Shown here in pieces: positions 9,971 through 21,054 of a stretch of DNA of 64,000 nucleotides; position 1 is the stretch's first letter; every line of letters starts with the position of its first letter. The stretch is taken from contig BFEA01000392.1 in assembly GCA_003427395.1 (NCBI GenBank), positions 1,045,246-1,109,245 of the forward strand, read 5' to 3'. Position numbers and translations under genes: made by a program. The notes beneath the pieces are model-generated. The model was not told the DNA's origin and searched no databases. It was given only the letters and a program-made list of their open reading frames with translations. Source of the stretch: Chara braunii (Eukaryota; Streptophyta; Charophyceae; Charales; Characeae).

Positions 9971-11212
9971 TTGTGGCACTATACTTCGTTGTACTACTGC
10001 GAGTGTGGAGTACGTTTTGGACGCGACTTTGTTGACCGTGTGTGCGAGTTGACAATAGGAGATCGGCGCGACTATGACCGAGGCAGGAGATCTGGTAGCG
10101 AGGACAGAGTGAGCCGACATGGCTTCGACCGAAGGGAAGATGCGGGCGGCGATCGGTATTACCGGCGCTCTCCACCGCGTTGTTTCAGTTGCAATGAGAG
10201 GGGGCATTATGCCAACCAGTGCCCTAGCCGTTGGCGTGCTCCTGAGACGAAGGCCTCCACCTCATATGACGTGAACCGGGGTCGATCGGCGTTCCCGAGG
10301 AAAGTTGCGGCGGCTACTGCTACTGTGGCACCGGAAGACTTGCGTCGTCAGATTGAGGAACTAAACAAGAGTCTGGCGTCGGTGTCCGAGTTCGTTTTGG
10401 CAGAAACGACAAAGAAGGCCGAAGACGAACGTTTACGCATCGAAGCCGAGGAAGAACCCGAGAGACTGAAGGCGGAGCAGAAGGCTCGTGAGAAGAAGGA
10501 ACAGAAGCGCATCGAGAAGCAGACGAGGGAAGCGCAACGTGCTGCAGAGATCGATAAGAAGGTGGAGCTCCAATTGGCGATCAAGACTGGCGACTTTTTG
10601 AATCGTATGGAGGCTAGTTTGGGCGCAGTGTTAGAATTCGCTCAGAAAGTCAAACCAGTAAAACAGAAGGTGCATATACCATCCGATTCCGGTGATGAGA
10701 GTTATGAAAGCGGCACGGAGGACATTCGAGCAAAAACCAAGAAGTTGACGATTCATGAGAAAAGGAAGAGGGGGCCTGAGGTGGTGTTCGAAGACAGTCC
10801 ACCGATGGTCACCTCAGCCAAGCGGACACCGCGACGATCCGAGCAGAAAAAGAAGGACACCAACACACCTGTTCGAATTACCCGCTCAATAGCCAAGCTG
10901 AAGACGAAGTTATCACCGTTGATTGACAAGTTCAAGAAGATACCAGGGCAGCCTAGCACCGTTGAGAAGCTACGATATCGTAACCAACAAATGAAAGACT
11001 TACGTTCACTGGATGCGTTGGAGCTGCAGGGAATCTGCAAGGACGAACGGGTGGCGTATGTCGGGAAGATTGATGCGATATTCGATATCGCTAGCCATCG
11101 TACTCGATTGCACTTCGGTGAGATCGAGGCGATCGAGGTATCCAGCGCTACGGAGCTGGTCGAGGACGAAGCAGCAATCGCTGAAGGTGACGAGGAAGAG
11201 AACGATGCTTGA
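9971..11212 (+). CDS. PLE2 ORF1: zinc-knuckle, coiled-coil, SAP-like protein
   Basis: An open frame of 413 codons with no ATG before the zinc knuckle (9971 is TTG), so the true start is unknown or lost. It contains CFSCNERGHYANQC at 10180-10221 (C-x2-C-x4-H-x4-C). Next comes a long Glu/Lys/Arg-rich coiled coil (about residues 120-215), a basic central region, and near residue 340-385 a segment with LQGICKDERVAYVGKIDAIF. That segment resembles a SAP-type DNA-binding helix pair and matches the corresponding part of PLE1. The acidic tail ends at TGA 11210. The same frame then continues into the GIY-YIG and RT region, so ORF1 and ORF2 may be one polyprotein interrupted by mutation or read through. 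Expected role is RNA binding and particle assembly. Confidence 0.75.
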   Translation: MWHYTSLYYCECGVRFGRDFVDRVCELTIGDRRDYDRGRRSGSEDRVSRHGFDRREDAGGDRYYRRSPPRCFSCNERGHYANQCPSRWRAPETKASTSYDVNRGRSAFPRKVAAATATVAPEDLRRQIEELNKSLASVSEFVLAETTKKAEDERLRIEAEEEPERLKAEQKAREKKEQKRIEKQTREAQRAAEIDKKVELQLAIKTGDFLNRMEASLGAVLEFAQKVKPVKQKVHIPSDSGDESYESGTEDIRAKTKKLTIHEKRKRGPEVVFEDSPPMVTSAKRTPRRSEQKKKDTNTPVRITRSIAKLKTKLSPLIDKFKKIPGQPSTVEKLRYRNQQMKDLRSLDALELQGICKDERVAYVGKIDAIFDIASHRTRLHFGEIEAIEVSSATELVEDEAAIAEGDEEENDA

Positions 11213-11629
11213 TGGAAATACAGATCAGACGAGATATGGCAGATCATTGATTTTGTGACGAAATACCGAGGTAAGTTGGAGTCTATCGACCGTGAGGCTG
11301 AGGAGTTGCTAAGACTATGTGTCCTCGTACTGAGTTGCAGGAAGGAGATCAGATGGAACGCTAAACTAGTCGATTCTTAGAGACATTTTTGTGATGTACA
11401 CGGGACGGAGTTCCTTACGTTGAAGAATGTAGTCTATGTCGCGGTCTCTCCATTCTGTAAACATCAGTATGCAGGAAAAACTACATGGGATATGGACGTA
11501 CGATGGCGTGAGCACCTATACAAGTGCCGAAGCGGTAAGCGCTCCCATTTTCAGCGATGGTTATGTGCGTTTGGACCCGGGAACTATGTAGTGATGCCGG
11601 TTGACCAGTCTGTCGAAAAGAAACTATAA
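11213..11629 (+). pseudogene. PLE2 GIY-YIG endonuclease segment (two in-frame stops)
   Basis: Same frame as ORF1. It is open from 11213 except TAG at 11378-11380 and TAA at 11627-11629. Diagnostic stretches are NVVYVAVSPFCKHQYAGKT (VY for the GIY strand, YAG for YIG), then a helix with RWREHLYKC that supplies the catalytic arginine, and a following stretch ending EKKL before the stop. GIY-YIG enzymes cut DNA in a metal-dependent way and prime PLE insertion. The N-terminal placement relative to RT is that of the Chlamys/Naiad-like clades in green algae and protists. Confidence 0.72.
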
Positions 11630-14061
11630 GCCCTTGAGAATGTCTATATTAGACAATGGTCGCCATTTTTGAATAGTGTCGGGGTTGTTAAGAGTAGTAG
11701 AGGGAGGAAGAAAAACCGCAAGGGGAGGAAGGAAAGGAAGTCGGGATTGGGTAAGGAACGAGCGATACATCCGATGTCCTTCTCTTTTGTTGGAGACGTG
11801 CAGCCGGTCCTGAATTTGGCGGAGTCTCTCAACGCGAAACCGGCGGGTGGTCAACAGCAGTTGACCTGCAAGACGTTAGGTGGTAATACGTGGGTGGGAG
11901 GATGGAAGAAGCTAAGGAAGAGTTTTGGAGAATCGACGATAAGGGAGGGTAAAACTGAATTTCTACTCAAAGCCGGTAAGAAGCGTTTCAAAAACGGGGG
12001 CACCTTCGTGTTTGTGCACATGCGGAAATGGAAGCCGAAGGCTAGAATCCTAAAAGCTATCCTGGTCGGTATTTTGAGGAATCCGAAAAAGATTTCGGAA
12101 GTCTATAGATGGGGATTGAAATCGCTCATGAATCTGTATAATGTGATAAAGGATTTCAGTAAGAAATCTACTCGGAAGTACCTCAGGCGGTTGATATCTC
12201 GAGTGGTCCATGATTCGTTTGGTTTCAGTCTGTCTGCCGATCTCGTTATTCGCGTGAAGTTTGATGACCGCATTAGATTAGTAGAGCTAAGGAAATTAAT
12301 GAACGATGGTATTATGGCATGCGAGTTACATGTCTGCATTCGGAATCGGGCAATGAAGAAGGTACGGATCGTCTGGGTGGAGAACCCTTCGATCGGTCAT
12401 ACCCTTCATAATCAACGGGCTTTTGCGTCCCGCGATACTGCCACCTGCGTCTGTGCAGGGTCGCCCCATCCGAAAGAGGATGGGCACGTCTGCTTTCGTT
12501 TGTGCGACGATGATACTCGATACGAAAGATTGTCGAACACTAATGACATTCCCCGTCTTGACATCCCGAACCGGATATCTCTGCTGCGACAGGAAGTGGT
12601 ATTTGGGTTCTCGAACTGGTACAATCTGAAGGGGTTTGTACCTGACTTCAGCCGTTTTGATTTTCAAGTTTGCTTTGGTGAGAAGGACGACTCCTCTGAT
12701 AGGATCTCGGTGGAGGAAGTCAACACCGTGAAGAGAGAGTGCGATGGGATGGTTCTCACCCCTTTGGATCGTAACGCTGGGGAGACACTTGTTATATGTC
12801 CTTTCGTGTATTATAGGGCGATGATAGATTCTTTCGTTACGAATGTTGGTTACAGGATTGTCAAAGACCAGGAGAGGGAGGTTTTGGCGATGGTCAAAAT
12901 GGAAGTTCGTGAGGAGGGTTTGACGAAGTTTGCCCGTTGGGACGAATGGGGAGCTATGGAGCCTCCTATGTACTCCCGAAACATAAAGACACAAGTCGGT
13001 TTCGACCCATATGCCCCACCTTCAAGGGGCCTATGGTGAAGACTGGATGAGTGGTGGCGAAGGCTTTGAATCACTTATTGTTCCAACTACCTGTTGACAG
13101 CCATTTCAATCTTCAGGCCGTCTCGAGTCTCGCGGCCAGATTGCAACGCATCAACAGGAGGATCGAGAGAGAGAATAGGGAGGGAGTAGAGTCGGCTTCG
13201 TATGACATCAAGGAGATGTTCAGCCGACTCCCTCACGAAGACATTCTTGAAGCAGTTGAGTGGATTGTCGATCACTATCGACAGAGAGGCAAGCTATCGG
13301 TGCGAGTTAACACTAGGGGCAGAGGCGTTTCCTTTGGGAAGACAACGGGTGCCGACCATTGGAGACAGTTGGATCTCTTTGACATCCTTAAGTTTGTAAG
13401 ATTAGAATTGAAGCATACCTACACGTATGCTACCGGGGTCCTCCTGAGACAAGTGATTGGCATTCCGATGGGCAAGAGTACAAGCCCACCTTTGGCTTGT
13501 ATTCTGTGCGCCTATGCGGAGTGCAAATTTATGAATAACCTTGGCGTATTCCGCAAGAGGGTCTTTGGAATTCGACTCGTCGACGATATCACACTTGTCA
13601 CTCTTGGGCTGTCTGCACAGCAACGAGGAGCGATCTTGGACACCTTCGAGAGCTGCTATCCGCAGAATCTGGTACTGAAGAGGACTGACACAGGCTCGGG
13701 CACTCTGCCTTTTCTCGGGTGTGAAATCAGGACACAAAATGTGCCACCTCACCTGGGCTGTGTGCAGTTAATCAAGAATGAGGAAACAATCTGGGACCTG
13801 GAGAAACTCACTTTCAAAAATGGTCAGTCTTACTCCTCATGGGGAAGCAAGCAACAAAAGGCTGCGATTATCGGTAGTTATTTGCATCGGATCGATCGGA
13901 ATACCACGATCCGCTCGGAAATCCCTATGAGAGTTCTGACCGTGAAGAGGGAACTAAGGATTAAAGGATTCCCAAAGGAGACTTTCAAACGTGTCTTGAA
14001 AGCGTTCGCTGTGGGAAGGGATGCGATCTGGAAGTGGACTGCCAAACTCCTATTCTCTTAG
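11630..14061 (+). pseudogene. PLE2 reverse transcriptase (one frameshift, one stop)
   Basis: The frame continues from the nuclease (ALENVYIRQW...) through 13039. Near 12950 the reading must shift to frame 1, where LPKHKDTSRFRPICPTFKG follows, the finger-domain signature shared with PLE1. A TGA lies at 13048-13050, then 337 codons stay open to TAG at 14059. Motifs: VLTPLDRNAGET (about 12752), motif A YDIKEMFSRLP (13201-13233), motif B GIPMGKSTSPPLA (13459-13497), motif C LVDDI with the catalytic Asp pair (13577-13591), motif E-like FLGCEI (13711-13728). Catalytic aspartates are intact, so loss of function comes only from the few interrupting mutations. RT copies the element RNA onto nicked target DNA. 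Confidence 0.87.
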
Positions 14062-14805
14062 AACAGGGTTTTGAACTTCAATGTGCTACATGGAACCTGA
14101 GACTGCATGGATTCGTAGGTTTTTTCATGCAGGATGTGTTTGTGAAGTTTGTTTGGTGTGATGGAAGAATGCGTACCGTATCTCGCTTTAAGTATAGGAT
14201 AGGACTATTTTTCTCTGTGCTGTTGTTTGCATTTTCTTACCGTATTTCTCTCTGATAGGTTTAGATTGATATGCATGGGGAGTGTTCTTATCTAATAGAT
14301 ATTACATGACCGGTGTGGTGTGTACGCGGATTTTAATTGTGAGAATTTGGGACCATATGACTCGTAGTATTCGGACAGGGATGTATTGAACTTGGTCTTG
14401 GGGTATATTGTTCGGAAGGTTTTTGGGTTGTCTGATTTGGCGCGGGATAGGCTGGGATTGGTTTGGGTTATCCTGTTTGGATAGGGTGGGTCCTGGGTCT
14501 TGCTTGGGCTCACGGCGTTATCGGGACGGTGTTATAATCTGTTTTGCCTGTTTATCCGCGGCCAGGCCTTTTGTGGCCCGTAGGTCACTAATGCCCGCTG
14601 CTGTGTCCGAACAGATAGGTCCTGTACTGTAGAAGTTTGTGTGTTCGGTGTTGTGCTGTGCGATAAATAGGATGACCGATAGGATAGTCGACCTCTGTGA
14701 AGGGACTAACGTAGCTAGAACTGTGCGGCATCCGGTATGTCGCGTAGCGATGGTTACGGAAGAGGGTTAGTCGGTGAACGGATTAAGTTTCGGGTGAAGT
14801 TTTTT
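14062..14805 (+). other. PLE2 3' untranslated region
   Basis: Between the RT stop and the hammerhead; GT-rich on + with no ORF of note. Confidence 0.6.
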
Positions 14806-14864
14806 GGCGGGAAACCCCCTGAGGAGGCAGCCTAGCAGCTGCCGAAACGTGCGTCAGGGACGCC
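14806..14864 (+). ncRNA. Type I hammerhead ribozyme at PLE2 3' pLTR
   Basis: CTGAGGA is at 14819-14825. Stem II GGCAGC (14826-14831) pairs perfectly with GCTGCC (14838-14843). GAAA is at 14844-14847. A short stem III leads to GTC at 14853-14855. Stem I pairs CCC with GGG (14857-14859) and, beyond an internal loop, GGCG (14806-14809) with CGCC (14861-14864). Predicted cleavage is after 14855. The base pair next to the cleavage site is A-C mismatched in this copy. The fold matches minimal PLE hammerheads with a loop-rich stem I. Confidence 0.8.
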
Positions 14865-14865
14865 G

Positions 14866-15049
14866 TTCTCTCACGACTGTGTGTAATTCTTTCAACTTTC
14901 AAACTAAGATGACTATCTTCGTCTTTGAAATGTCTCTGCTTTGAGCGTTCTTTTGAAATGTCTCTTTTGAGCTTTCTTTTGAAATGTCTCTGCTTTGAGC
15001 TTTCTTTGACTACATGTGTTTTTCCATGTACCTTTCCATATCATCATCT
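14866..15049 (+). repeat. PLE2 3' pLTR
   Basis: Direct repeat of 9723-9909, ending tccatatcatcatct as the left copy does. The last two bases overlap the candidate target duplication. Confidence 0.9.
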
Positions 15050-15058
15050 GAGGCAAAA
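15048..15058. repeat. Candidate 11-bp target-site duplication (right) of PLE2
   Basis: ctgaggcaaaa, identical to 9663-9673. It is followed by gttgttctgtttatttttct, which continues the host repeat as at 1338-1360. Confidence 0.7.
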
Positions 15059-15113
15059 GTTGTTCTGTTTATTTTTCTGCATAACATAGTTTTTTTTCGG
15101 ATTTTTTGGGATT

Positions 15114-15498
15114 NNNNNNNNNNNNNNNNNNNNNNNNNNNNNNNNNNNNNNNNNNNNNNNNNNNNNNNNNNNNNNNNNNNNNNNNNNNNNNNNNNNNNNN
15201 NNNNNNNNNNNNNNNNNNNNNNNNNNNNNNNNNNNNNNNNNNNNNNNNNNNNNNNNNNNNNNNNNNNNNNNNNNNNNNNNNNNNNNNNNNNNNNNNNNNN
15301 NNNNNNNNNNNNNNNNNNNNNNNNNNNNNNNNNNNNNNNNNNNNNNNNNNNNNNNNNNNNNNNNNNNNNNNNNNNNNNNNNNNNNNNNNNNNNNNNNNNN
15401 NNNNNNNNNNNNNNNNNNNNNNNNNNNNNNNNNNNNNNNNNNNNNNNNNNNNNNNNNNNNNNNNNNNNNNNNNNNNNNNNNNNNNNNNNNNNNNNNNN
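15114..15498. other. Assembly gap (run of N)
   Basis: 385 undetermined bases. Open frames that span it are artefacts. Confidence 0.99.
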
Positions 15499-15530
15499 CT
15501 TATACACATCTAGATGTGTATAAGAGACAG
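15499..15530. other. Residual sequencing adapter (Tn5 mosaic-end junction, truncated)
   Basis: cttatacacatct followed by agatgtgtataagagacag is the junction of two Tn5 mosaic ends used in mate-pair libraries, here missing its first six bases at the gap edge. It is not biological. Its minus-strand translation gives the well-known contaminant peptide VSYTHLDVYK. Confidence 0.95.
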
Positions 15531-15900
15531 GTATATATATATCGGGGGCCGAACACCTCCAGGTTCGACCCCCGCCAAAAAATGTTTCGGGCCTAAAAAT
15601 AAGTTTTGTTTTCAAAATTTTGTTTTGTGAGTTCTCTATGATGCAATGTACACGCCTATAAATTTTGAAGTCATTCAGCTAAGCTTAAAAAACATTAAAA
15701 ATCGTCAAAGATGGGGGTATCAAAATGTGCTCGCCCACTCACTATTTTGTTTTTTTTTCATTTTTAACTTTTTGTTTTCACTTTATTTCGGGACCTACAC
15801 AATCTTATTATTTTTTGAAAAACTTTTAATGAGTTATTGATTATGTAAACTACATATCTGTAAATTTTCAGAGCATTTGTCAATGCCAAAGGTCACTGGT
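15531..15900. repeat. AT-rich dispersed repeat family copy
   Basis: Begins with a short TA run and a gccgaacacctcc block, then follows the same order as 8215-8570, including gtgagttctctatgat and a tcaaaatgtgctcgcccact-type stretch. Confidence 0.7.
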
Positions 15901-18900
15901 TCCGGGGTCGGTGCTGGACAACCCGGCCTAGATGAGTTGGTATACCCATGAGTTGCCGAAGCACAAACCTGAGTTCGGACTTCAGATGACTGAAATGCTA
16001 CTTTCCTGTGTCGCTGGGACCAGTCAATCTTAAAAACAGCATATCAAGGTCGTTACTCTTCTAATTGGACGTAGGGTGCCTACCGACATGGGTTGTTGTA
16101 GTAGACGTTGAGGTCGGAGCATGTGAACCCCACACGGGTGGCTCCCACGAGAGTCGAAGACATTGAGTACGTGCCTTTCGACTAGTTGTTGAGGTTCTGC
16201 GTGCTTGGGAAGTTGGCGGAATTCCTTTATCCTTGCCTGACTTGAAACACGGGCCAAGAAGGTCAACATGCATGCGAACCAATGAGTGTTTGACCCGCGG
16301 AGCATGAGAAACCTTAGTGGCGGGGACCCTCTGCAGGGCATGCATCGTCTGCGGACTTCAATCTATTGTGGGATTTGAGTGTGTGTATGCGAGATGGGAC
16401 CAGCGGTATCCTCAAAGACAGTCAAATTCTTACACGCTTTCGCGCCTTTGTGGGATTCAGACGCGAAGCCTTTGCTCTTCGAGTCGTAAGGTTGCCACCA
16501 CATACTTCGAAAGATGTCGTGGCCAAGGAAAGGTACTCCTTGCTGGACATGAAGTGTTGAGGTAATGTATACTATTATAGAAACAGTGTGTGAACCACAC
16601 TTCCTGAAATGTTCCAACTCTGGCGAGTCTGGCTATTCGCAACATACTTATATGAAACAGATACGCCGAGATTTTCAAGGGGCGCTGTTTGGTACACTGC
16701 GAGAACAGGGATTTTTTAAAGGACGGTGGACTGTGTTGAGTAGGGCGAGGCCAAAGGGCATTGTGGCGGAGGCGGCAGCGATACTTTTGTGTGAATTGTT
16801 CGTCCTATTTGGGTTTAGAGGTGAAAGTTTAATCAAACTGTCTAGCAATAGGTTCCCTTTGAAAGTTTCGCACAGGACAGCTAGTTTTTTGTCGTTATCA
16901 CTACATGGGTGTGGGAACGCGCATTGCGAAAGGGGTGGACGCCAACAATAATGAAGAAGGCAAAGTCGGAGAGAAGGAGGAAGACAACGAGGTGCAAAAA
17001 ACTTTGTTCGCTCATTCCTTAACGAAATTTGGTAAACTTAAAACTGATTTAGAGGTTTTATGGCAGGGTGACTTGATTGGTAGAGGCAGTTTTTTTTATG
17101 GGGTAAGGGATGAGGAGATAGCAGAGAGAGCAGCTGCGAGGAGGTTTAGGGAAGAAGGGCACCGGAGAGGATGGAGAATGAATAACTCGACTGATTTTTT
17201 ATGAAATCAGTTGAGAGAAGATGTGGGATAAGGGTTTTTTACTGTGGCGAATCTAATAGTATAATCAATTTTTTGGTTAGAAGCGTGGATTCGACAATGT
17301 TGTGGTTTGGGGCTGTGCGTGGGAAGAGGAGGTTTGGAGAGAGAAAGGTATCTTTTTGTGTTATATCAGGAGATTCATTCCCGTTTTGCATATTAGAAGA
17401 AGGTGTACACCGGAGCGCACGTAAGGGAAAGGGGGAAAGAGTCTTACCTCTTCTTGGTATTGATCTTGCCGCTGTTGCCCTGCTGCTTGTTTTTTCCGCT
17501 CATCGCTCTTGTGCTCGTGGTTGCCCCTGTCGTGTTTATAAGTGATTGCCTTCGTTGCTCGTTTATGACCATATCCCCATTGTTGGTCGTTGGACTTTAT
17601 TCCCCTAAGAATCGAAGTCGGGGTTGCGCTTTCCAATTTTGCAATTGTTCCTTCCAGCCATGGTGGTCGCCCTCCCGCTTGTAGCTCGTTTGAGTTTGAT
17701 CATGTCTGTTGAGGAGGCGCAAACCTGGCTAGTACGACAACCAAGTGCATTAGGAACCCCGTTGTTGCCTCATAGGGGGAGATGAAAGGAGTTAGAGAGG
17801 GAGGGGGGGAATTGCCTTCAGCGTACGTTGCAGCCAAGGCAGACAGGCAGGTTGTTTCTTTATCCGTGTCTATTGTCCTGCTCTTTCTGTTTGTGTCTCT
17901 CTCTCTCACTTTCTGTCGGGGGGGACTATGCACATTTTCTTGTTCTAGCGAAACACCCATTCTCATTCGCAGTGGCGAGCGACTCCAAATGGGTGATGAA
18001 TCTTTCCGATAGTTAAAGAAAGATTCATTCTCACTTTGCACATTTTGGTGAGTAATGGAGCGTGCTCATAGCCACACATGTCAGCTTGCCTTATAACCCT
18101 CTTTAATGTATGGTCGTGATCGTTGTCCTCACCCCTGATATTGAAATCATGTTCGTAGTAGAGATTCCGGAGCCGCTCATTTTCCATTATGGTCGTTATC
18201 GACGTGACGATCATAATCGCATTCGCCCAAGGACTTTGTCATCAGGTTTGTCTTGATCGGCCCGCATGTCCGCCAATGACCATCTCGAATTTTGGTCTCG
18301 TTCGTCGCGGTGATAGTCCCTGTCTAGTGGTCGTCATCTTCATTTTCCATTCGTTATGCTTGTCTCACTTGGGTGGTGGTCATTTGCTGTCCTTTGAAGC
18401 TGAAGTCGTGACCTTCCCCTCGTTGTGACCACCTTCATTCAAACTGGATGAACCTGGCCGAAGTCTAGAGTTGGGTGCATCAGGTAGCAAATAGTACAAA
18501 GTTGGCTTACCTAGTAAATAGCGTAGCTTGCATACTCTAGCAAGAGGTCCGCACTCATAGTCGTTTTTTCCCACCACAATCATATTTCCACTTGTAATTT
18601 TTCCTCTCATTCTCGACCGTACTACACACTGGGGTATGACACGTACTTACGTTCTTTGTGATCGGTGATTTGTCTAGGTTACTTCAGTTAACAAACAAAA
18701 CCTCGGTCGCTAAGTAACTACGCTGTAATTTCTCCTCGTGACCAGCTTCTTATACGGACTAATTGGACAGCTACCCGAGGAAAGTCATTGCAAGGATTGA
18801 CAAATTGAGAGATTTTTCTTTGATTCGGTGGGCAAATGGTGCATGGCCGCGCTTAGTTGGTAGAGTAAGTTGTCTGGTTAAAAATCCCCATAACGAACGA

Positions 18901-19994
18901 AATTTCAAGCCTGCAAATCACTGAGTCGTCAAAGTAGGGATGCTGCGGTCATTTCTAGTTTAAAGTTTGAAACTCGGCTTGCATTTTGAGACTTAGTTTG
19001 AGGTTTTTTAGGGTCAACCTGTGTTTTTTACGAACGGTTGTCACCCTCTCAGTTGGAATTTGATCACAATAGTTCAAGACGGTGTCTAGTGGTTACTTGT
19101 GGTAAAGTATTGTTGATTCCAAACCGCCATTGGTGCTGGTTCAACCTGACTGGCAGACGATTGCTACTGCCAAAACATCGGAGTAGTAGTTGACGTTATT
19201 TTCAATGGTGGAGGATTGTTGTTCTTAGCTGATTGGGGTGGATATTGTTGATGATTGCCGCACCAACGGAATATCGTTGATATAGACCATTGTTAGGGGT
19301 CCCCGGACTGCCAACTTTGAGTAGTTCGTTGGTCATTGAACTAAGGGAATGGTGAGTGACCCGGATTGTGGTTGTGACGGGAAGTTGAGGGTTGTGATTG
19401 CTACTAAAATTGTAATTTTTTATAAGCATCTATGTTTGGTTGACGCCGTCTTCTGTGATTGGTCACCATTGCGGGGCCCTCAGGCGCATCCAGATATCAA
19501 GGCACTTTCTCGCGAGTTGAGTTATCCCATCTTTGTATCTCGAGAGTTTGAAAACCCTCATTCTACCTTTCTTACTCTAAGTCTAGTCTGTGGTTCGGAG
19601 AGGAGGGCGGCAGGTGGGATTGCAACCCACAAGACCACAACAAGACCTTATGGGAGGTCTACCTACCGATTGCGAGAGCTCTGTCAAAAATGAAAAATAG
19701 TTATAGAGGCAGGGAATAGTCAGGTACCATTTTCTACCTTGTGTGAACCCAGTAATCTAATAATCAGTACACCGCTCTAGTATGGTTGAAAGGTATACAA
19801 GAAACCTTATGTTTACTGATTTATTATGAAACTTAATCAGAACTAAGTAAAATAAAAGTTTTATGTAAATCTTACTTTGCATTGTTGCCTAAAAACAGAC
19901 AGAGAAGGATGAATTGGGGGGAAGGTGGGAGGAAGGTAGTTTTGTTTGCATTGATTGAGTCTTCTTTGTTTATTCGGTTTCCTTTGCAACTAGA
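15901..19994. other. Intergenic, no gene recognised
   Basis: Open frames are all under 130 codons on both strands, mutually overlapping and without recognisable motifs. No tRNA, rRNA or repeat array was seen. Confidence 0.5.
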
Positions 19995-20435
19995 CAATGT
20001 GGTTTCGGTAAGGTCCAGTTGTTGTAGTATTGGTGGTCACCTTCTTTACAACCAAGCAATGTGGCTTTTGTAAGGTTTGGTTATTGTATTGTCGTGCCTT
20101 ATTGACAAAGTGGCTCCGGTCAGGTTTGATTGATATACACATGTAAGTTGTTATCTGTACGTCTAGGCAATATGACTTCTGTTTGGCTTAACTAACTATG
20201 TTATGTTGTTATGATCCTTGCTCCAACAGAAGAATATGACTTCAATCAGGTCTGATTTTTTTTTTTTTTGTTGATCTGTCTGTTGAAAATGTTTAAGAGT
20301 GGGGTAAAATGATTTCGGTCAGACTTAACTACTTGTTTTCTTTTGATAAAGGTTTGAACTGATGACTAAGCAATGCGGCTTTGGTTTGGCTTAGTCTGAA
20401 GTCGTGCACATAACAAGAAACTTGAGAATATGATA

Positions 20436-20482
<47 letters not shown>

Positions 20483-20725
20483 CTTTTGTTATTGAACAAG
20501 TCAGTCATACAATGTGGCTTCGATTTGGTCTGACAAAAGCTTATCACAAAAGAGAAAGAAAATACTTAGTTAATAATATAATAAGTGTTACCCAAGACAT
20601 ACTAAGCAATGTGGCTTCGATTTGGTTTAGTTAACTGCCTAATGAAGAGAGAAGTAGTTGTGCCCTTTGTTTTGTGTATACAAAGACAACTTGAAGGTTA
20701 AGCAGTGTAACTTCGGTTTGGCTTT
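19995..20725 (+). repeat. Degenerate tandem array with conserved 22-bp core
   Basis: A core close to agcaatgtggcttcggttt occurs about ten times (near 19996, 20055, 20106, 20167, 20231, 20304, 20367, 20509, 20604, 20700) with mostly 50-95 bp spacing and diverged sequence between. A TA microsatellite (20430-20482) interrupts it. Confidence 0.7.
20430..20482. repeat. (TA)n microsatellite
   Basis: Nearly pure TA run inside the degenerate tandem array. Confidence 0.95.
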
Positions 20726-21054
20726 ACATTTTTATGTCATATATAAGCTAAGGGTATTAGGGTTTATCTAAGCGAGAGATGATGAACTACTTATGTGAAA
20801 ATAACTTTGGGTTTTATTTAGAGTATTTACTAGTTGTGGTATGGACTTGCATGTGGTTGAGTATGAGCTCTATGTGTTTTGAGTCTTCGCTTTCATAGGT
20901 AGATGCTTCAGATGTTCACCACTTGCTGAAGCTATAGGAGTCAAGTTCAATTTCTGCATTTTATAAGCTAAGTTTATTTTTTATACTTAAATCAAATTTT
21001 GTCATTTTGTGAGATGAAGTTTATTTCTTACTATTGACTTTATATAAACCTTTG

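Larger units (their letters stand above)
9674..15047 (+). mobile_element. PLE2: Penelope-like retroelement with N-terminal GIY-YIG and gag-like zinc knuckle
   Basis: Flanked by direct repeats 9723-9909 and 14866-15049 (about 96% identical, seven differences seen) and by an 11-bp candidate target duplication. Internal order on +: zinc knuckle and coiled-coil ORF1, SAP-like segment, GIY-YIG nuclease, RT with intact catalytic motifs, ~750 bp of 3' untranslated sequence, hammerhead, 3' pLTR. The coding frame is interrupted by three in-frame stops (11210, 11378, 11627), one frameshift near 12950 and one further stop (13048). It is thus decayed but much better preserved than PLE1. Sequence 9674-9700 repeats a fragment of the pLTR, so the 5' end is a partial tandem structure, as is common for PLEs. 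Confidence 0.85.

Noticed and set aside
15010-15615. Open frames of up to 201 codons on both strands across the gap
   Set aside because: They consist mostly of undetermined bases plus adapter sequence; the visible VSYTHLDVYK and LYTSRCV peptides are adapter translations.
16030-16617. Minus-strand frames that superficially recall retroelement polyprotein (FLGH-like)
   Set aside because: Only a three- to four-residue resemblance; surrounding residues do not fit Ty3-type RT or integrase.
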